From contig NC_091023.1 of assembly GCF_041296385.1 (NCBI RefSeq), positions 19,930,924-19,994,923 of the forward strand: 64,000 nucleotides of DNA, read 5' to 3'. This document shows, piece by piece, positions 61,401-64,000 of the stretch (position 1 is its first letter; each line of letters starts with the position of its first letter). The position numbers and the translations under genes were made by a program. The notes under the pieces were generated by a model. That model ran no database searches. It saw only the letters and a program-made list of their open reading frames with translations, and was not told the DNA's origin. Source of the DNA: Aphelocoma coerulescens. Lineage: Eukaryota; Chordata; Aves; Passeriformes; Corvidae.

Positions 61401-64000
61401 GCAGACTTTATGTCTGCTTGATGCTTTCCCTGATGGCCTTGACACCAATTATAATGTCAGTAGAGTAAAATAGGCTCTGCAAAATGTGATTTTTCTGTTG
61501 GAATGCTGGCAAAGTAGTGCCAATGTGGCATAAACTTCTATAGGTGGTGGCACTCTCTCATATGTTCTGTTTTCAAGATTAAACACAGAAGTGCACAAAA
61601 CACTCTCAGCAAGAGGTAGAAGTACCTGGGCCTCGTGGCCTCTGATTTCAGCTGAGCAGTCAGACCCCTGTCCTTTGCTTTTTTGTGTGCAAATGGACCT
61701 GCCATGTATGGAAATTATCTCAGCTGAAATCGAAGCAGTGTAGAAAACAAAACTGTGTAAATGCCTGTGAATGGATCCCCCTGATTTTTATAGAAAATCA
61801 GAGAATGGTGGACCTAAATAATCGACAAAATTAGGGTAAAAGTCTTTGTAAAACACCTGTGGAAGTACATATTAATCAGTTTTACAGGTCCCAAACTCTA
61901 TCCCGTTGAAATTATGAACAATTCAACAAAATATATTCTTGGAATGTACTTAAATCAAATAGCAGGAAGCTGAGTCCAGGTACAGTCAGACTGGAAATGA
62001 GGCATATGTGTCCAGTAGTGTGGGTCACTGGCATAGCTGGAGGAGAAATGTGATGTTTCACATGCACAGCAAGCTGAGGGTTTGTCCACATAAGACTACA
62101 CACATGTAATCTGAATTAACATCAGCAAGTTAAGGGATCTGATGCACAAACTTCTCGGGGAATATGGCTGACTGTTGCTGTAAAATGCCAGACTCAGAGA
62201 TCAGAATAATCTCTCTGGCTGGAAAATCCACTGATCCATAGCAATAGCTCTGTTCTGTATGTGCACGGCAGACAGAGAGCAAGAAAAGGTTTTCATTCTA
62301 CTGCAGAAGAATATATTAATGGTCTTGTCTCCCCACAAATTTTCACAAAATTAGATAGTTAGATTGTGTCAAATCTTGGCTCATCACCAAGACTACTTAC
62401 CATAAAATTTCCGACATCGGAAGAGGGACACCTGTATTAAAGTGAAATTTGAAGAGTCTCTAATATATAAATTTGTGAGATGGAGTCCTTATCCATAGCA
62501 ATCATGTTGTCAGCAATGCTGTTTGTTTGAATTAATGCTGCAGATTGGATCTGGTCGTTGATGCTGATCTCAACTTATATGTAGGACATAAACTGAATAC
62601 ATTACATTTTCTAACGCGCCTGGCCAGAATGCTCTGATGCAAACACCAAAGCTGAAGTAAATGGGAGCAAGCAGTTCTCAGCCTGAGGTGCCAGGCCATT
62701 GGAAATTCCAGGTTCCTAAATGTAAATGTAGTATAGATATCCAAGCTGAAAGGTGTCTCAAAAATACAGCCAAAGATTTATATTATTCTGACAACACACT
62801 GGAATCAGCTGACACTGAGCCAAACCCAGCAGAGGAGTCTTTTGATGTATTTCAAGAGACATGTTAAGTTCAGTGTCCTGAAACTGCATCTGTCACCACC
62901 ATCCTCTCAGGAAAAAAACCTAAGAAGGCTGGTTTTTTGTTTTTTAATCGTTAACTTTGCACTGCTGTGCCTTCCTTCCTCTCTAAGCTTCCCTTTTGTG
63001 TAGATGAAACCTAGTGATGCTGTGTTTGCCTATAGGCGTCCTTTTTCCTGTGAACACAGAAAACCCTGAAGAACAAATAAACTGTTTAAGTTGCTGATCC
63101 TGCATGTTTGCAAATTCATTGGGAGATTTGGCTCACATGTAAGGACACAAGGATCCGGCTCCTAGGGAATAAACGTCAAAGAACATGAAAAGAAAAGCCT
63201 TGGTAGGCACTGGGACTATAAGAACAAAGAGTGCTTCCAAACTGCAGTAGTAAAAACCACTGGGAAATGTGGGATAGTCTGACAGAAGCAGTTAAGAATG
63301 ATGGTTCTGAGTCAGGCACTGAATTGGAAAAAAAGAAAAAAAGAAAAAAGAAAAATGAAAAATGAAAAAAGAAAAAGGCTTGATCCAAGTGAATTAAAGC
63401 CACTTATATTCCTGGAAATGAATTATTTCCTCTTTATCAAAAAAGGAAAAAAGACAAAGAGGTTACGAATGTAATTATATGTTGCAGAAAGAATTATATG
63501 ACAATCTCTGTCTCCCAGGTTTACGTTCAGGGTGCAGACCAAAACTCTGATATGCTGCCTGACTTCTGCAGTGTCTCAGCAGCGTTGCCTGTGCTGCCTA
63601 TTTACTTTTCAGCACTTCCTCTCAGAGGCTTTCTTGTAGCCCATGTCCTCTGCAGGCTTTCAGAGGAAGCTCTGGGTATTATTCTGTGTCCAGAATAAAC
63701 AGAAAGCACAGCACCGTCTTCTGTGCATAATCCCTCTCCTTCCCCTGTGAATTTACAAATACTGTAGGAAAACAGAATGATCACAGAAACAGCTGTGTTA
63801 GAAGATCCCTCAATGCTGAGGACTTGGTTCCCTGCTTTGTCAGGGAGTTCAGGCATATCTGTGACATCATTTACTGTTTACCTTGCCGAGGCTCCAAGGA
63901 AGTGCCAAAGCCTGTGAACCACCTCCTCCCTTTCCCATCTTGAGGTATTTTCATTCCATCCATCTCTGCCTGGACACAGAGTGCCTCAACAGTGTGGCAG
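58461..64000. other. Intergenic, no conserved gene recognised
   Basis: 5.5 kb to the right edge. It contains one exon-like open segment with a strong donor (61052-61286, minus) and a minus-strand AATAAA (59359-59364), both covered in findings, and a purine repeat at 63326-63377. Confidence 0.5.
63326..63377 (+). repeat. Poly-purine GAAAAA repeat
   Basis: About 50 bp of A runs broken by single G (and two T), for example GAAAAAAAGAAAAAAAG. It is simple sequence. Confidence 0.92.

Overview
The window is vertebrate nuclear DNA and most likely comes from a bird. Coding exons are short and separated by introns with GT...AG borders. The promoters sit in CpG islands. The only interspersed repeats I recognise are CR1 LINE 3' ends, and I see no Alu- or L1-like sequence. 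I cannot name the species. Four conserved nuclear genes account for all the coding sequence I can support. Their order, USP13 - NDUFB5 - MRPL47 - ACTL6A, is the order I know from human 3q26.33, read here from the opposite strand.

Layout. Bases 1-14,960 hold the 5' part of USP13 on the minus strand: coding exons 3, 2 and 1 plus the CpG-island promoter. The remaining exons lie beyond the left edge. Bases 14,990-15,300 are a long TATG/TATA microsatellite just upstream of that promoter. Bases 16,975-21,267 hold the complete NDUFB5 (minus strand, 6 coding exons, 189 aa). Bases 21,268-21,468 are a 201-bp bidirectional CpG-island promoter with two YY1-type CCATCTTGG boxes. Bases 21,469-25,525 hold the complete MRPL47 (plus strand, 7 coding exons, 244 aa). 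Bases 25,383-27,965 are the convergent intergenic space. Bases 27,526-36,700 hold the complete ACTL6A (minus strand, 14 coding exons, 429 aa) and its GC-rich promoter with three CCAAT boxes. An inverted pair of CR1 fragments lies at 36,744-37,490. The last 26.5 kb is AT-rich and gene-poor. It contains a few CR1 relics and simple repeats, and I recognise no conserved protein exon in it. The next gene in the human order, GNB4, was not found.

Functions. NDUFB5 (respiratory complex I) and MRPL47 (mitochondrial large ribosomal subunit) are both mitochondrial and share one promoter, so co-expression is likely. USP13 is a deubiquitinase. ACTL6A (BAF53A) is the actin-related subunit of SWI/SNF, INO80 and TIP60 chromatin complexes. 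All exon joins were checked by hand: in each gene the phases close, and the three complete genes give lengths equal or close to the human proteins.

I found no new biological system. The most useful observations are a 50-bp near-identical duplication inside NDUFB5 intron 2, a degenerate duplication of the YY1-containing promoter unit, a MEF2-like box next to a CCAAT box at USP13, and a few exon-like open segments that could be lineage-specific exons.
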